A stretch of DNA of 36,330 nt from Halobacteriales archaeon QS_8_65_32 (GCA_003022925.1 PXRY01000122.1:31104-67433); one strand, 5' to 3'; numbered from the stretch's first letter, positions 15,965 to 24,615 are shown. Program-made: numbers and translations. Notes: generated by a model from the sequence alone, not told the origin.

Positions 15965-16669
15965 TCACGGCTCCCAGGGGAACGGCGGCGCTCGCAGTTC
16001 TGCTACCGAGTCGATCACGAACTCCGGAACGGGTCCCGAGTGCTCGCGCTCGCATTTGTTCCCCGAGATATCCGTCCCGGAGCGGAGCCACACGGCATCG
16101 ATCCCAGCGGCCTGGGCACCGGCGACGTCCGACGCCAGCGAGTCGCCGATATGGATCGCCATCGAGGGCTCGGCTCCGAGCGCCGAAAGCGCGGCGTGAA
16201 ACGGGGCCGGGTCGGGTTTGATCGCTGCGTCAGGCGTCGCGAAGACGATCGTCTCGAAGGCGTCGACGATCCCGAGCGCGTCGAGTTTCGGGCGCTGGGT
16301 CGCTTCACCGCCGTTCGTTACGAGACCGAGGGTGTACTGCTCGCCGAGCGTCTCTAACGCCGCCCGCGCGCCGGGCAGAAATTCGATGTTTCGTGGATCG
16401 CGCTCGCGATAGGCGGCTGCGACCCGCTCGCCGAGCGCGGGATTGCGTCCCTGCTCGCGACCGATGGCGGCGAAGCACTGCTCGCGGAGATCGAGCGGGC
16501 TGGTAGCCTCGACCCTTGGAACCCAGCGGTCGAAGTCGGCTACCGAAAAGAACGGCTCGACGCCACAGCGATCGAACGCGGCCGCGAGTACTTCGTCGTG
16601 ACTTCGACGGTACTGACAGATCGTATCGTCCAGATCGAACAGGAGAACGGTCGGGGTCGTATCCGACAT
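15965..16669 (-). CDS. HAD family hydrolase (phosphatase)
   Basis: A 234-residue haloacid dehalogenase-like phosphatase. Motif I is LLFDLDDT (nucleophile Asp12, general acid Asp14), motif II is VTNG, motif III is the Lys in AIKPDP, and motif IV is GDSLASD. A helical cap lies between motif I and motif II, as in subfamily I enzymes. It would remove phosphate from a small metabolite. Sitting between the nucleoside-binding protein and a nucleoside hydrolase, it could act on a nucleotide or a pentose phosphate; that is inference from position only. Its TTTAAG box (16695-16700, minus) lies about 28 nt before the ATG. Confidence 0.85.
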   Translation of the reverse strand: MSDTTPTVLLFDLDDTICQYRRSHDEVLAAAFDRCGVEPFFSVADFDRWVPRVEATSPLDLREQCFAAIGREQGRNPALGERVAAAYRERDPRNIEFLPGARAALETLGEQYTLGLVTNGGEATQRPKLDALGIVDAFETIVFATPDAAIKPDPAPFHAALSALGAEPSMAIHIGDSLASDVAGAQAAGIDAVWLRSGTDISGNKCEREHSGPVPEFVIDSVAELRAPPFPWEP

Positions 16670-16694
16670 TTCACGCTCGGAGCGACGGAACCGG

Positions 16695-16700
16695 CTTAAA
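16695..16700 (-). promoter_or_regulatory. Probable TATA box of the HAD hydrolase gene
   Basis: TTTAAG on the minus strand, about 28 nt before the ATG at 16669, fits a leaderless transcript. Confidence 0.45.
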
Positions 16701-16803
16701 TCCCGCTATCGGCGACGAGGATCGGGGGAAAGTAAGAGGGACACGGAGCCACTGCCGACCGTCGATACCGTGGTTTGATAACTCGATGCGCCGTCGATCG
16801 TCC

Positions 16804-17769
16804 ATGACAGCCAGACGCGTGCTCATCGATTCGGACACTGCGGGCGACGACGCGCTCGCGATCCTGCTGGCTTCGCTCTCCGAACGCCTCAACGTGGAGG
16901 GTGTAACGATCGTCGCGGGCAACGCCGAGTTCGACCACGAGGTCGCGAACGCGAAATACACCCTGGAGCTGGTCGACGCGGCGGGGGACGTCCCGGTCTA
17001 CGAGGGAGCCCGGAAGCCCTTGCTCAAAAGCCACGAGACAGCCGAGTACGTCCACGGGGCGGGCGGTCTCGCGGGGTTGTACCCCGATCCCGACATCCCC
17101 TCCGCCGACGACTACGCCGCCGAGTTCATCGTCGAAACCGCACGCGCGAACCCCGGCGAAGTGACCCTGTTGTGTATCGGCCCGCTCACGAACGTCGCGC
17201 TGGCGTGTGCGCGCGAGCCGCGGTTGAACGACCTCGTCGACGAGGTATGGGTCATGGGCGGGGCCTTTCACGCCCCGGGCAACGTCACGCCCGCGGCGGA
17301 GTACAACTTCTGGGTCGATCCCGACGCGGCGAAACTCGTGCTTCGGGAACTGGAGGTGTCGGTCGTCGGCTGGGGGGTATGCATGGAATCCTCAGTGCTC
17401 CGCGGCCCGGACATCGAACGGATCGCCGACGCGCGCGACGAGTCGGCGTACGCCGACTTCTTCGCGACGATCACGGAACCCGTCCAGGAGTTCACCCGCC
17501 ACGAGCAGGGCATCGACGGCGTCACCCAGCCCGATTCGCTGACCGTCGCGTGCTGTCTCGATCCCGAGATCGTCGTCGAGTCGGGGACCTATCACGTCGA
17601 TGTGGACGAGCGCGAGGGCCTCACCAGGGGCGCGAGCATTGCGGACGTCGACGGGACGACCGACGGCGAACCCCGAACCCGGGTGATCGAGGAAGTCGAT
17701 GGCGAGCGATTCAGGCAGGTGTTCACCGACGCGCTCGTGGCCGGCGATCCCGAGAAGTCGATTCGGTGA
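16804..17769 (+). CDS. Nucleoside hydrolase (IUNH family)
   Basis: A 321-residue inosine-uridine-preferring type nucleoside hydrolase, which splits nucleosides into base and ribose using a Ca-bound water. The N-terminal calcium motif appears as DSDTAGDDA (usual form DTDPGxDDA). The mid-protein signature MGGAFHAPGNVTPAAEYNFWVDPDAA is excellent, including the substrate-binding Asn and Glu. Near the end the usual His-Asp pair reads QPDSLTVACCLDP, keeping the Asp but not the His, which may alter leaving-group activation or base preference. ATG 16804 has a TTTGATAA box about 25 nt upstream; the longer frame from 16516 is not supported. It is divergent from the HAD gene and belongs to the nucleoside locus. 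Confidence 0.88.
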   Translation: MTARRVLIDSDTAGDDALAILLASLSERLNVEGVTIVAGNAEFDHEVANAKYTLELVDAAGDVPVYEGARKPLLKSHETAEYVHGAGGLAGLYPDPDIPSADDYAAEFIVETARANPGEVTLLCIGPLTNVALACAREPRLNDLVDEVWVMGGAFHAPGNVTPAAEYNFWVDPDAAKLVLRELEVSVVGWGVCMESSVLRGPDIERIADARDESAYADFFATITEPVQEFTRHEQGIDGVTQPDSLTVACCLDPEIVVESGTYHVDVDEREGLTRGASIADVDGTTDGEPRTRVIEEVDGERFRQVFTDALVAGDPEKSIR

Positions 17770-17867
17770 CGCGCAAGTTCCCCGCCATCGACAACGGGGT
17801 GTCAGTCATGCTGCCCTCGTGGGGCGGTGTTTAGTTACGCGATGAGGACCGATGAGAACCGGTTCGG

Positions 17868-17982
17868 GTGGGACTGGAAGGGGCCGACCGTTCGGCGACG
17901 GCGGGCGAAGTAAGCACGTAAGCGACCGAAGGGAGCGAGCGCGCGCAGCGAACCCCTCGAGCCGAGCGCGTCGGGGGCTTCC
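17868..17982 (+). repeat. Intergenic element, copy B (GGG/GGG internal-loop element)
   Basis: Begins GTGGGACTGGAAGGGGCC and ends CGTCGGGGGCTTCCG. Its ends pair GGAAG with CTTCC around a GGG/GGG internal loop and CCGAC with GTCGG. It shares order and orientation with copy A at 2219-2505 but lacks the hairpin block. It fills most of the 314-nt gap between the nucleoside hydrolase and vapC, in which I see no gene. Confidence 0.7.
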
Positions 17983-18083
17983 GAAACGGTCTCGGCGGCC
18001 CTTCTCCTGAAAGCTACTACATGAAGAACGACCCCTCATAGATGAGCGAAATTTATCAGTAACGCGTTGTGTTCGATCGTTCC

Positions 18084-18497
18084 TCAGAGCACGAGACATC
18101 GTACCTCGGTGACGTCCTCGAAGCCAGCGTCGCCGGTAATCAGGAGATCACACTCCGAAACCGTCTCGGCGATCGCGAGGTGAATCGTATCCGCGTACGA
18201 GGGCGTTCTGTCGTCGGCTTGTGAGTAATACTTCCGCCGGAGTTGAGCAGCGCGGATAGCAATATCCGCCGTAACAGGGAGAACCGCCGTGTTCTCGAAC
18301 CGACGGATGGTCTCCATTGCCTTCTCGGCGATCTCGATACCCTTCTGGCGATCGAGCACGTAGTACACCCCCGCGAGCACCGTCGCTGGGATGACGGCTC
18401 CCTCGCGTTCGCCGCGTTCGAGCGCTTCCCTCACGCGCCTCTCGTCGGTGCCACCCAAGGTGGCTTCGAGCCACATCCAAGAGTCGAAGCAGATCAC
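18084..18497 (-). CDS. vapC: PIN domain toxin, VapC-like
   Basis: A 137-residue PIN domain ribonuclease. The acidic cluster is visible as MICFDSWMWLE at the start, SYADTIHLAIAE in the C-terminal half and LITGDAGFEDV near the end; PIN toxins use these residues to hold Mg and cut tRNA or rRNA. Its ATG overlaps the stop of the AbrB-type antitoxin gene by 4 nt (ATGA at 18494-18497), the usual antitoxin-first order. The pair lies inside the nucleoside locus, between the hydrolase and the importer genes. Toxin function is inferred from family and arrangement. Confidence 0.85.
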   Translation of the reverse strand: MICFDSWMWLEATLGGTDERRVREALERGEREGAVIPATVLAGVYYVLDRQKGIEIAEKAMETIRRFENTAVLPVTADIAIRAAQLRRKYYSQADDRTPSYADTIHLAIAETVSECDLLITGDAGFEDVTEVRCLVL

Positions 18498-18748
18498 TCG
18501 TGAGAGTTCCAGGCGCGTTTAGCCTCCGCCCGTAATCCCGCGACGCTCCGGTCGGTTTCCCGGAGAGCCTCTCTGATCTCGTCGAGCAGTTCCCACGACC
18601 CCTTCTGGGGCGTGAGCGTCAGGATGCCGTCGTCGGCTATCTCGAACGTCACGGTCGTTCCCTCGTCGATTCCGAATCGGTCACGGATCGACTTCGGTAT
18701 CGTGAGCTGTCCCTTGCTCGTGACGCGTGCTGACTTCTCGACCGACAT
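18494..18748 (-). CDS. vapB: AbrB/SpoVT family antitoxin, VapB-like
   Basis: An 84-residue protein with an N-terminal swapped-hairpin AbrB domain (ARVTSKGQLTIPKSIRDRFGIDEGTTVTFEI, residues about 7-38), which binds DNA as a dimer, and a C-terminal helical region (ELLDEIREALRETDRSVAGLRAEAKRAW) suited to wrapping and blocking the PIN toxin. It is translationally coupled to vapC by ATGA. It probably represses its own operon through sites upstream of its ATG (see the repeats at 18773-18795). Confidence 0.88.
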   Translation of the reverse strand: MSVEKSARVTSKGQLTIPKSIRDRFGIDEGTTVTFEIADDGILTLTPQKGSWELLDEIREALRETDRSVAGLRAEAKRAWNSHE

Positions 18749-18772
18749 GGCTGCGTAGATGTTACTACCGTT

Positions 18773-18795
18773 TCCTTACTCATAAGGCTCCTTAC
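18773..18795 (-). promoter_or_regulatory. Candidate VapB operator
   Basis: TCCTTAC occurs twice on the plus strand, at 18773-18779 and 18789-18795, 16 bp apart. The second overlaps an inverted repeat TAAGG-CT-CCTTA (18783-18794). The sites lie 25-47 nt before the vapB start, over the probable promoter, as expected for autoregulation. Confidence 0.45.
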
Positions 18796-18898
18796 AGCGT
18801 TCGGCGATAAGTACGGAGGTCGATCGCTCGCGGCTGTGAGTCACCGACGATAGTCCGCGACCGTGGTTGATATGCTACGACGCGGCCAGTCCCATCGA

Positions 18899-19915
18899 AT
18901 GAATGGAGGAGAAGCGAACGGTGACGGTTCGGGGCCGGGACGCTCGAAACGCCGCGGCTTTCTCGCGAGCGGGGCGGCCCTTCTCGGGGCGGCCTCGCTC
19001 CCGGCGGTCGGTGCTGGAGAACCGAAACGGGGCCCGAACCGGGAGCCGAACGCGACCGGGGATCGAAACGGAAACAGGAACGGGAGCAGGATCGAGACCG
19101 AGGCGGCGGTCGGAGCGGGCGGACTCCCTACGAGCGGTCGTTGATGCTGCGCGAGCGCGGGGGGCTGGTCGAACGCCGAGTGGCAAGCGTACCTCTCGAA
19201 GCGAGGGGTTCCTCACGGAGTGCGAGAACGGACCTACGCCGTCCCGCGCGGCGGCGAAATAGGGGGACCGACGAACGGAGCGGAAGGCGAGGGCGAAAAC
19301 GGGGACGGGAGCGGAACCGGCAACGGGACCGAGAGCGACGACGGGGGAACCGCCGGCGACGGGGCGACGACCGGCGGTGAGGGCGTCACGACGCGAAAGC
19401 TCGATCGCTACGAACTCACCCTCTCGATGACCTACGGCCGGCCGCGGTACGTCGGCTACGACGTCATCGACATCGAGTGGCAGTTCGCCGATCAGGAATT
19501 CGACGACTTCCCCCGATCGCCCGCCGATGCCGTCGCGATCGGCTTCCGGCCCGTTTTCTACGCGCCGACGAACGCGCGCGACGAGTGGGTCTACTATAGT
19601 CGGAAGTGTGGTGATCCGCCGAACGTCGACTCGAAGACCCTTGGGGGTGCAGCCTGTGCGTGGCGCGACTACCGCGACCTCGACGACGCCGCGTACTTCG
19701 GCGTCTACGTCGAGCCGAACTGGCGCGATTACGACGCGTGGGAACGGCGGGTGTACGTCGATTTCGTCCACACCTGGTCGGGCTACGGATTGACGGGCGT
19801 GAGCACCGGCTTCGGGGAACTCTCGATGAGTTTCGGTACAGATACCGACCGCTGGGACGTCGAGGACAGCGCGGTCGAAGCGCGACTGATCGGTGCCGAG
19901 CGGATCGGTCGGTAG
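18899..19915 (+). pseudogene. Tat-signal secreted protein gene with two frameshifts
   Basis: The frame from ATG 18899 gives a Tat signal (SKRRGFLASGAALLGAAS) and then a polar region, and meets TGA at 19142. The conserved body continues in the same frame after that stop: GGWSNAEWQAYLSKRGVPHG at 19160-19219 and on to the end at 19915 (RYELTLSMTYGRPRYVGYDVIDIEW...FVHTWSGYG). The link TPYERSLMLRERGG is read only in the +1 frame (19123-19164) and shifts back at a G6 run (19159-19164). So two compensating indels are needed, one near 19100-19123 and one in the G-run. The product would be a small secreted haloarchaeal protein of unknown function. An expressed form could also start inside the body. 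Confidence 0.65.
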
Positions 19916-20001
19916 CCCTCCACGGGCAGCGACGAGCGAACGGCGCGTCGATCGAACGGGGAAACAGGGAGTCAAGGGTTTATGCCGACCGGCGGAATAC
20001 G

Positions 20002-21618
20002 ATGGGCCAAATGCGTTCTCAGGCCGTCCGGCTGGCGGGCGTCACGAAACGCTTCCCGGGCGTGCTCGCCAACGACGACGTCGATCTGGAGGTCGGGGCG
20101 GGGACGGTCCACGCGCTGCTCGGTGAGAACGGGGCGGGCAAGACCACGCTCATGAACGTTCTGTACGGCTTGTACGAACCTAACGACGGGGCAGTGTACG
20201 TCGACGGCGAGCAACGACGGTTCGACTCGCCCCGGGAGGCCATCGACGCCGGCGTCGGGATGATCCACCAGCACTTCATGCTCGTCGACCCGATGACCGT
20301 GGCCGAGAACGTTACGCTCGGGTACGAACCCCAGGGCCGCTTCGGGGTCGACCGGGCGCGCGCCCGCGAGGAGGTCGTCGCGTTGGCCGATCGCTACGGG
20401 TTCGACATCGATCCAGGTGCAAGGATCGAGGACATCAGCGTCGGCGTCCAACAGCGCGTCGAGATCCTCAAAGCGCTGTATCGCGGCGCGGACGTCCTCG
20501 TCTTGGACGAGCCGACGGCCGTGCTCACCCCCCAAGAGGTCGAGGAGCTGTTCGACGTCTTCGAGGAACTCACCGCCCAGGGCAAAACGATCCTCTTCAT
20601 CACCCACAAGTTGGGTGAGGCGATGGGTGCCGCGGAGGAGATCACCGTGCTGCGCGACGGCCGAAACGTTGGGACCGTCCCAGCCGGCGACACCTCCCGC
20701 GAGGAACTCGCCGAACTGATGGTCGGCCGGGAGGTCCTCTTGGAGATCGAACGCGATCCGGTCGAAACGGGCGACGTCGTCCTCGGCGTCGACTCCCTGC
20801 GGGTGCGTGACGGCCGGGGAACGGAGCGGGTGAGCGACGCGTCCTTCGCAGTGCGAGAGGGCGAGATCTTAGGCATCGCCGGCGTCGACGGGAACGGCCA
20901 GAGCGAGTTGATCGAGGCGATCACCGGGTTGCGTGCACCCGAGTCGGGGTCGGTCGCGATCGACGGTGCCGACGTAACCCGGGCGTCCCGGAGAGCACAC
21001 ACCGATCGTGGGATGGCCTATGTCCCCGAGGACCGCCAGGAACGCGGGCTAGTTATGGACCTCGACCTGGTTCGCAATGCCGTTCTGGGGAGTCAACACG
21101 ACCCGGCGTTCGCCGCGAACGGCCGCATCGACTGGGCGGCCGCGCGCGCCCACGCCGCTGCGGTGATCGACGCCTACGACGTCCGCCCGCCCGACCCGGG
21201 TGCACGGGCGGCGTCGCTCTCAGGGGGCAACCAGCAGAAGTTCGTCGTCGGCCGCGAGTTAGAGCGTGACCCCCGGGTCGTGATCGCGAGCCACCCCACG
21301 AGGGGGGTAGACGTCGGCTCGACGGAGTTCATCCATGAGCGCTTGCTCGCGCTACGACGCGAGGGTCGCGCGGTGGTGCTCGTCTCCTCGAAACTCGACG
21401 AGGTCCGAGGGCTGTCCGATCGCCTCGCGGTGATGTACGAGGGCGAGTTCGTTGACGTAATAGACCCCGGGGAGACGACCGAAGAGCAGTTGGGCCTGCT
21501 CATGGCCGGCGAGCGACCCGACGAAACAGCGGAACGCGCGACCGTGAGCGCCGACGGCGGCGAGGACACCGGCACCGAAACGGAAAGAACGGGGACCGAC
21601 GACATCGATGGCGAGTAA
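20002..21618 (+). CDS. Nucleoside ABC importer ATP-binding protein (double ABC domain)
   Basis: A 538-residue protein with two fused nucleotide-binding domains, the arrangement found in ribose and BMP-type nucleoside importers (RbsA/NupO-like). The first half has Walker A GENGAGKT (41-48), signature-like ISVGVQQR and Walker B VLVLDEPT. The second has the degenerate Walker A typical of this family, GVDGNGQSE, and signature LSGGNQQK with VVIASHPTRGVD after it. ATG 20002 follows a GGTTTATG box about 22 nt upstream; the frame extending to 19660 overlaps the Tat gene and is spurious. It opens an operon of ATPase, two permeases and probably cdd-udp. Its last codons contain the ATG of a bridging mini-ORF. 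Confidence 0.92.
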   Translation: MGQMRSQAVRLAGVTKRFPGVLANDDVDLEVGAGTVHALLGENGAGKTTLMNVLYGLYEPNDGAVYVDGEQRRFDSPREAIDAGVGMIHQHFMLVDPMTVAENVTLGYEPQGRFGVDRARAREEVVALADRYGFDIDPGARIEDISVGVQQRVEILKALYRGADVLVLDEPTAVLTPQEVEELFDVFEELTAQGKTILFITHKLGEAMGAAEEITVLRDGRNVGTVPAGDTSREELAELMVGREVLLEIERDPVETGDVVLGVDSLRVRDGRGTERVSDASFAVREGEILGIAGVDGNGQSELIEAITGLRAPESGSVAIDGADVTRASRRAHTDRGMAYVPEDRQERGLVMDLDLVRNAVLGSQHDPAFAANGRIDWAAARAHAAAVIDAYDVRPPDPGARAASLSGGNQQKFVVGRELERDPRVVIASHPTRGVDVGSTEFIHERLLALRREGRAVVLVSSKLDEVRGLSDRLAVMYEGEFVDVIDPGETTEEQLGLLMAGERPDETAERATVSADGGEDTGTETERTGTDDIDGE

Positions 21619-21679
21619 CGCGACCGACGGGGGCGGCGCGACCGATAGTAAAACCGACGGGACTACCGTGAAACGATGA
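21608..21679 (+). CDS. 23-codon bridging mini-ORF
   Basis: An ATG 8 nt before the ATPase TAA opens a 23-codon frame (MASNATDGGGATDSKTDGTT...) whose TGA overlaps the permease ATG (ATGA, 21676-21679). The residues are Asp/Gly/Thr-rich, like a haloarchaeal linker. It could keep ribosomes engaged across the 57-nt gap between the ATPase and permease genes. There is no evidence that the peptide has a function. Confidence 0.35.
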   Translation: MASNATDGGGATDSKTDGTTVKR

Positions 21680-23235
21680 GCGACGGGCGATCGGGAACCG
21701 GCATCAATGGGGAGGGGCAGTCGGGCGACGCCGGGACGAACGGTGATAGATCGAGCGTCGACGAACCGAACGGCGGCGAGTCGAGCGGCGATGGCGGGGG
21801 ACGAGGAGGAGAGGGAGAAGGAGGTATCGACCGAATTCGAGGAACCCTCCGGCGCTTCGCCGAGTCCTCGCCGGCCGAACGCCTGCTGATCAGTCTCGCG
21901 GCGCTCGTGCTCTCGATCCTCGTCGGCGCGGTGCTCGTGTTCGTCTCGGGCGCGGCGGCGACCTGCCCGGAACCGGCCTACGGCGTGTTCGTCGTTACGT
22001 CGTGTTACGATCCGGTAGCGGTCTACGTCCAGTTGTTCGCCGGCGCGTACGGCAACCTCTTTGCCGACCCCTTCAATTTCAGCGTCGCGCTCACGCTCCA
22101 GGAGACGACGGTCCTCGTCTTCACTGGTCTGTCGGTCGCCGTGGCGTTTCGGGCGGGGATGTTCAATATCGGCTCGCAGGGCCAACTCGTCGTCGGCGCG
22201 CTCGCGAGCGCGCTCGTCGCCGCTGCGCTCGTTTCGCTCGTCCCGGCCGGAATCGTCGGCTCGGTGCTGTTGGTTCCGACGAGCGTCGTCGTCGGAGCCC
22301 TCGCCGGGGGCTTTTACGGCGCGATCCCGGGCGCGCTCAAGGCCTACGCCGACGCCAACGAGGTCATTACGACGATCATGCTCAACTTCGTCGCGACGCT
22401 CACCGCGTTCGTTCTCGTATCCGAACTCTTCCAGGCACCGGGGCAGGCGGTTCAGACCGCAGAACTCCCCGAGTACGCCCTGTTCCAACCACTGTTGTTC
22501 GACGCGGGCAGCGATTTTTCGCTGCTCGCTTTGGGTACCGGCCTCGTGCTCGTCGGGGCGATCTACTACTTATTGGAATACACCACCGCGGGCTATGACT
22601 TCGTGACGAGCGGCCTCCAGCCCGACGCCGCCGAGTACGGCGGGGTCGACGCCGAGCGGACGATCGTGACAAGCATGGCGCTATCGGGCGCGCTCGCCGG
22701 CATCGGCGGGGCGGTCTGGGTGCTCATGATCTCGACGCGCTGGCAGTCGGGCATCCCGGCGTACGGGTTCGACGGTATCACCGTCTCGATTCTCGCGGGC
22801 AACAACCCATTGGGGGTGATCCCCGCGGCGCTGCTGTTCGGCACGCTCAAAAGCGGCGCGATCGCCGTGCAGTTCTCCGCGGGCGTCCCCAAACAACTCA
22901 TCGGCGTGCTCCGAGGACTGATCGTGTTGTTCGTCGCGATGCCGGAGTTCTTCCGCCTGCTCGGCCGCCGCGTGCGGGTTCCCGACCGCTCCGCGAGCAC
23001 CGCGACCGACGGCGGGAAACCGATCGACAGCGGTACGAGCAACGCCGGTACGACCAACACCGATGCGGTCAGCGCCGAGACGACCGACGACGGCCGGCCG
23101 GTCGGCGTCGACAGCGCCGACGACGACAGCAGTGGTCGCGGTGACGTCACCGTCGTCAGTGACGATGTCGGCATCGGCGACCGCGACGAAGGGGAAAGCG
23201 AGGGCGACGGCGATCGAGGGAGGGGCGAGTCGTGA
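21676..23235 (+). CDS. Nucleoside ABC importer permease 1
   Basis: A 519-residue membrane permease of the BPD_transp_2 (branched-chain/ribose/nucleoside) family, similar to the NupP/YufP type. A hydrophilic Gly/Ser-rich N-terminus of about 60 residues precedes the helices. The core signature TVLVFTGLSVAVAFRAGMFNIGSQGQ is characteristic, as is the later GIPAYGFDGITVSILAGNNPLGVIPAALLFG. A disordered Thr/Asp/Gly tail of about 85 residues follows the last helix. Its stop overlaps the start of the second permease (GTGA), so the two should be made together as a heterodimer. Confidence 0.9.
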   Translation: MSDGRSGTGINGEGQSGDAGTNGDRSSVDEPNGGESSGDGGGRGGEGEGGIDRIRGTLRRFAESSPAERLLISLAALVLSILVGAVLVFVSGAAATCPEPAYGVFVVTSCYDPVAVYVQLFAGAYGNLFADPFNFSVALTLQETTVLVFTGLSVAVAFRAGMFNIGSQGQLVVGALASALVAAALVSLVPAGIVGSVLLVPTSVVVGALAGGFYGAIPGALKAYADANEVITTIMLNFVATLTAFVLVSELFQAPGQAVQTAELPEYALFQPLLFDAGSDFSLLALGTGLVLVGAIYYLLEYTTAGYDFVTSGLQPDAAEYGGVDAERTIVTSMALSGALAGIGGAVWVLMISTRWQSGIPAYGFDGITVSILAGNNPLGVIPAALLFGTLKSGAIAVQFSAGVPKQLIGVLRGLIVLFVAMPEFFRLLGRRVRVPDRSASTATDGGKPIDSGTSNAGTTNTDAVSAETTDDGRPVGVDSADDDSSGRGDVTVVSDDVGIGDRDEGESEGDGDRGRGES

Positions 23236-24296
23236 ATCGTGCTTCGCTCCAGCGCGCGCTCGCGATCGGTTTCGGGGGAGCCCTCGCCGTCTTCGTTCTT
23301 CTCGGACTCGTGTTCCCGGGGACGCTCGCGGGCGACTTCCTCGACATCCTGACGAGAGAGAGCACGCTCAGTTCCGCCCTCCGACTGTCGGTACCGATCG
23401 CCTTCGCCGCGCTCGGTGGTATCTTCGCCGAGAAGGCCGGCGTGATCAACATCGGGCTCGAAGGTCTATTGATAATTTCGGCGTTCGTCGGCGTGTTCGC
23501 AACGAGCCTGTTGGGTGCCGGCGGCGAGACGCTCGGGGTTTCGAACGTTTGGGTCGGGTTCGCCTTCGCCGTGCTCGCGAGCACCTTACTGTCGCTTCTG
23601 TTCGCGGTCGTCTGTATCGAGTTCCGGGCCGATCAGATCATCGCCGGCCTCGCAATCTGGCTCATCGCGCTCGGGCTCGCGCCCTTCGTCGCCAGGGTGT
23701 ACTACGGCAGCGTCAACTCCGGGTCGGTCAGTTCGCTTGGCACCTGGGAGATCCCGCTGCTATCCGCTATTCCATACGTCGGAGCCGTCTTTCGCTCCGA
23801 TCCCTCGGTCTATTTTCTCTTAGTCGCCGTGCCGCTGTCGTGGTGGGTGCTCAATCGGACCGCCTTCGGCCGCCACGTCGACGCGAGCGGCGAGAACCCG
23901 CGAGCCCTCGACACCGCCGGCGTGAGCGTCCGGAAGGTACGCTATCAGGGAGTCCTGCTCTCAGGCGTGCTCTCGGGGATCGGCGGGGCGAGCCTGTCGT
24001 TAGGACTCGGTCAGTTCATCGGCACCGGCCAGACGATGGTCAACGGCAAGGGCTTCATCGCGATCGTTGCGTACCTGTTCGGCAACTACAATCCCATCGG
24101 CGCGTTCGGTGCCTCGCTACTGTTCGCCGGCCTCGAAGCGATTCAACTGCGCCTCCAGCAGGTACCCGGCTATACGATCCCCGACTCGCTTATTCAGACG
24201 CTCCCCTTCGTGACGGTGATTGTCGTGCTCGCCCTGGTCGGCCGAACGCGAATCCCACAGGCCGCTGGCGAGTACTACGAGTCCGGTGAGGACTAA
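23232..24296 (+). CDS. Nucleoside ABC importer permease 2
   Basis: A 354-residue membrane permease of the BPD_transp_2 family, similar to the NupQ/YufQ type. Landmarks are the early LRLSVPIAFAALGGIFAEKAGVINIGLEG, the middle INFG-like DQIIAGLAIWLIALGLAPF, and the late GKGFIAIVAYLFGNYNPIGAFGASLLFAG. It starts with GTG at 23232, overlapping the upstream TGA by 4 nt, and is the partner of permease 1. The next gene, cytidine deaminase, begins 350 nt later after a repeat-rich gap. Confidence 0.9.
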   Translation: MNRASLQRALAIGFGGALAVFVLLGLVFPGTLAGDFLDILTRESTLSSALRLSVPIAFAALGGIFAEKAGVINIGLEGLLIISAFVGVFATSLLGAGGETLGVSNVWVGFAFAVLASTLLSLLFAVVCIEFRADQIIAGLAIWLIALGLAPFVARVYYGSVNSGSVSSLGTWEIPLLSAIPYVGAVFRSDPSVYFLLVAVPLSWWVLNRTAFGRHVDASGENPRALDTAGVSVRKVRYQGVLLSGVLSGIGGASLSLGLGQFIGTGQTMVNGKGFIAIVAYLFGNYNPIGAFGASLLFAGLEAIQLRLQQVPGYTIPDSLIQTLPFVTVIVVLALVGRTRIPQAAGEYYESGED

Positions 24297-24306
24297 GCAC
24301 GCACCC

Positions 24307-24369
24307 TTTTCTCAGGGTCCTCGCTTGCTCGCTCCCTACGGTCGTTCGCTCGCTGTGGGCCTGAGAAAA
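24307..24369 (+). terminator. Large inverted repeat after the importer operon
   Basis: TTTTCTCAGG (24307-24316) and CCTGAGAAAA (24360-24369) are a perfect 10-bp inverted pair enclosing 43 nt. It begins 11 nt after the permease stop. It may act as a terminator, or mark the ends of a small repeat; the inner part resembles 3396-3437. Confidence 0.5.
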
Positions 24370-24377
24370 ATCTGCAC

Positions 24378-24445
24378 GGTCGCAGCATAGCTGCTCCCTG
24401 CTCTCGTTCACTTCGTTCACGAGAACTTCGGCGGTTCGCTTGCGC
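24378..24445 (+). repeat. Dispersed repeat, copy 2
   Basis: CGGTCGCAGC, AGCTGCTCCCTGCTCTCG, CACGAGAAC and GGCGGTTCGC appear in the same order as at 4738-4812. Inside it, CTCTCGTTC and CACGAGAAC lie either side of ACTTCGTT as partial inverted arms. The rest of the gap (24446-24615) is C-rich and I see no gene in it. Confidence 0.65.
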
Positions 24446-24615
24446 GAGCTACAGGGTGATACCGCAGACCGCCAACCGCACAGCACCAACGAAGCCCTCG
24501 CGCGCTCGCTCCGTTCGCGCGCCTCGCCCTTCATCCGCCAGGACCGCCCCACACCCCATCCGCCACACTGATCCGCCGCATTCCATCTCGCTTGCCACGC
24601 TGGGTTTCTCGGTGG

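Noticed and set aside
17868-17985. Possible CRISPR repeat (GTGGGACTGGAAG resembles the end of haloarchaeal CRISPR repeats)
   Set aside because: There is only one occurrence at each site, no spacing periodicity and no cas genes.
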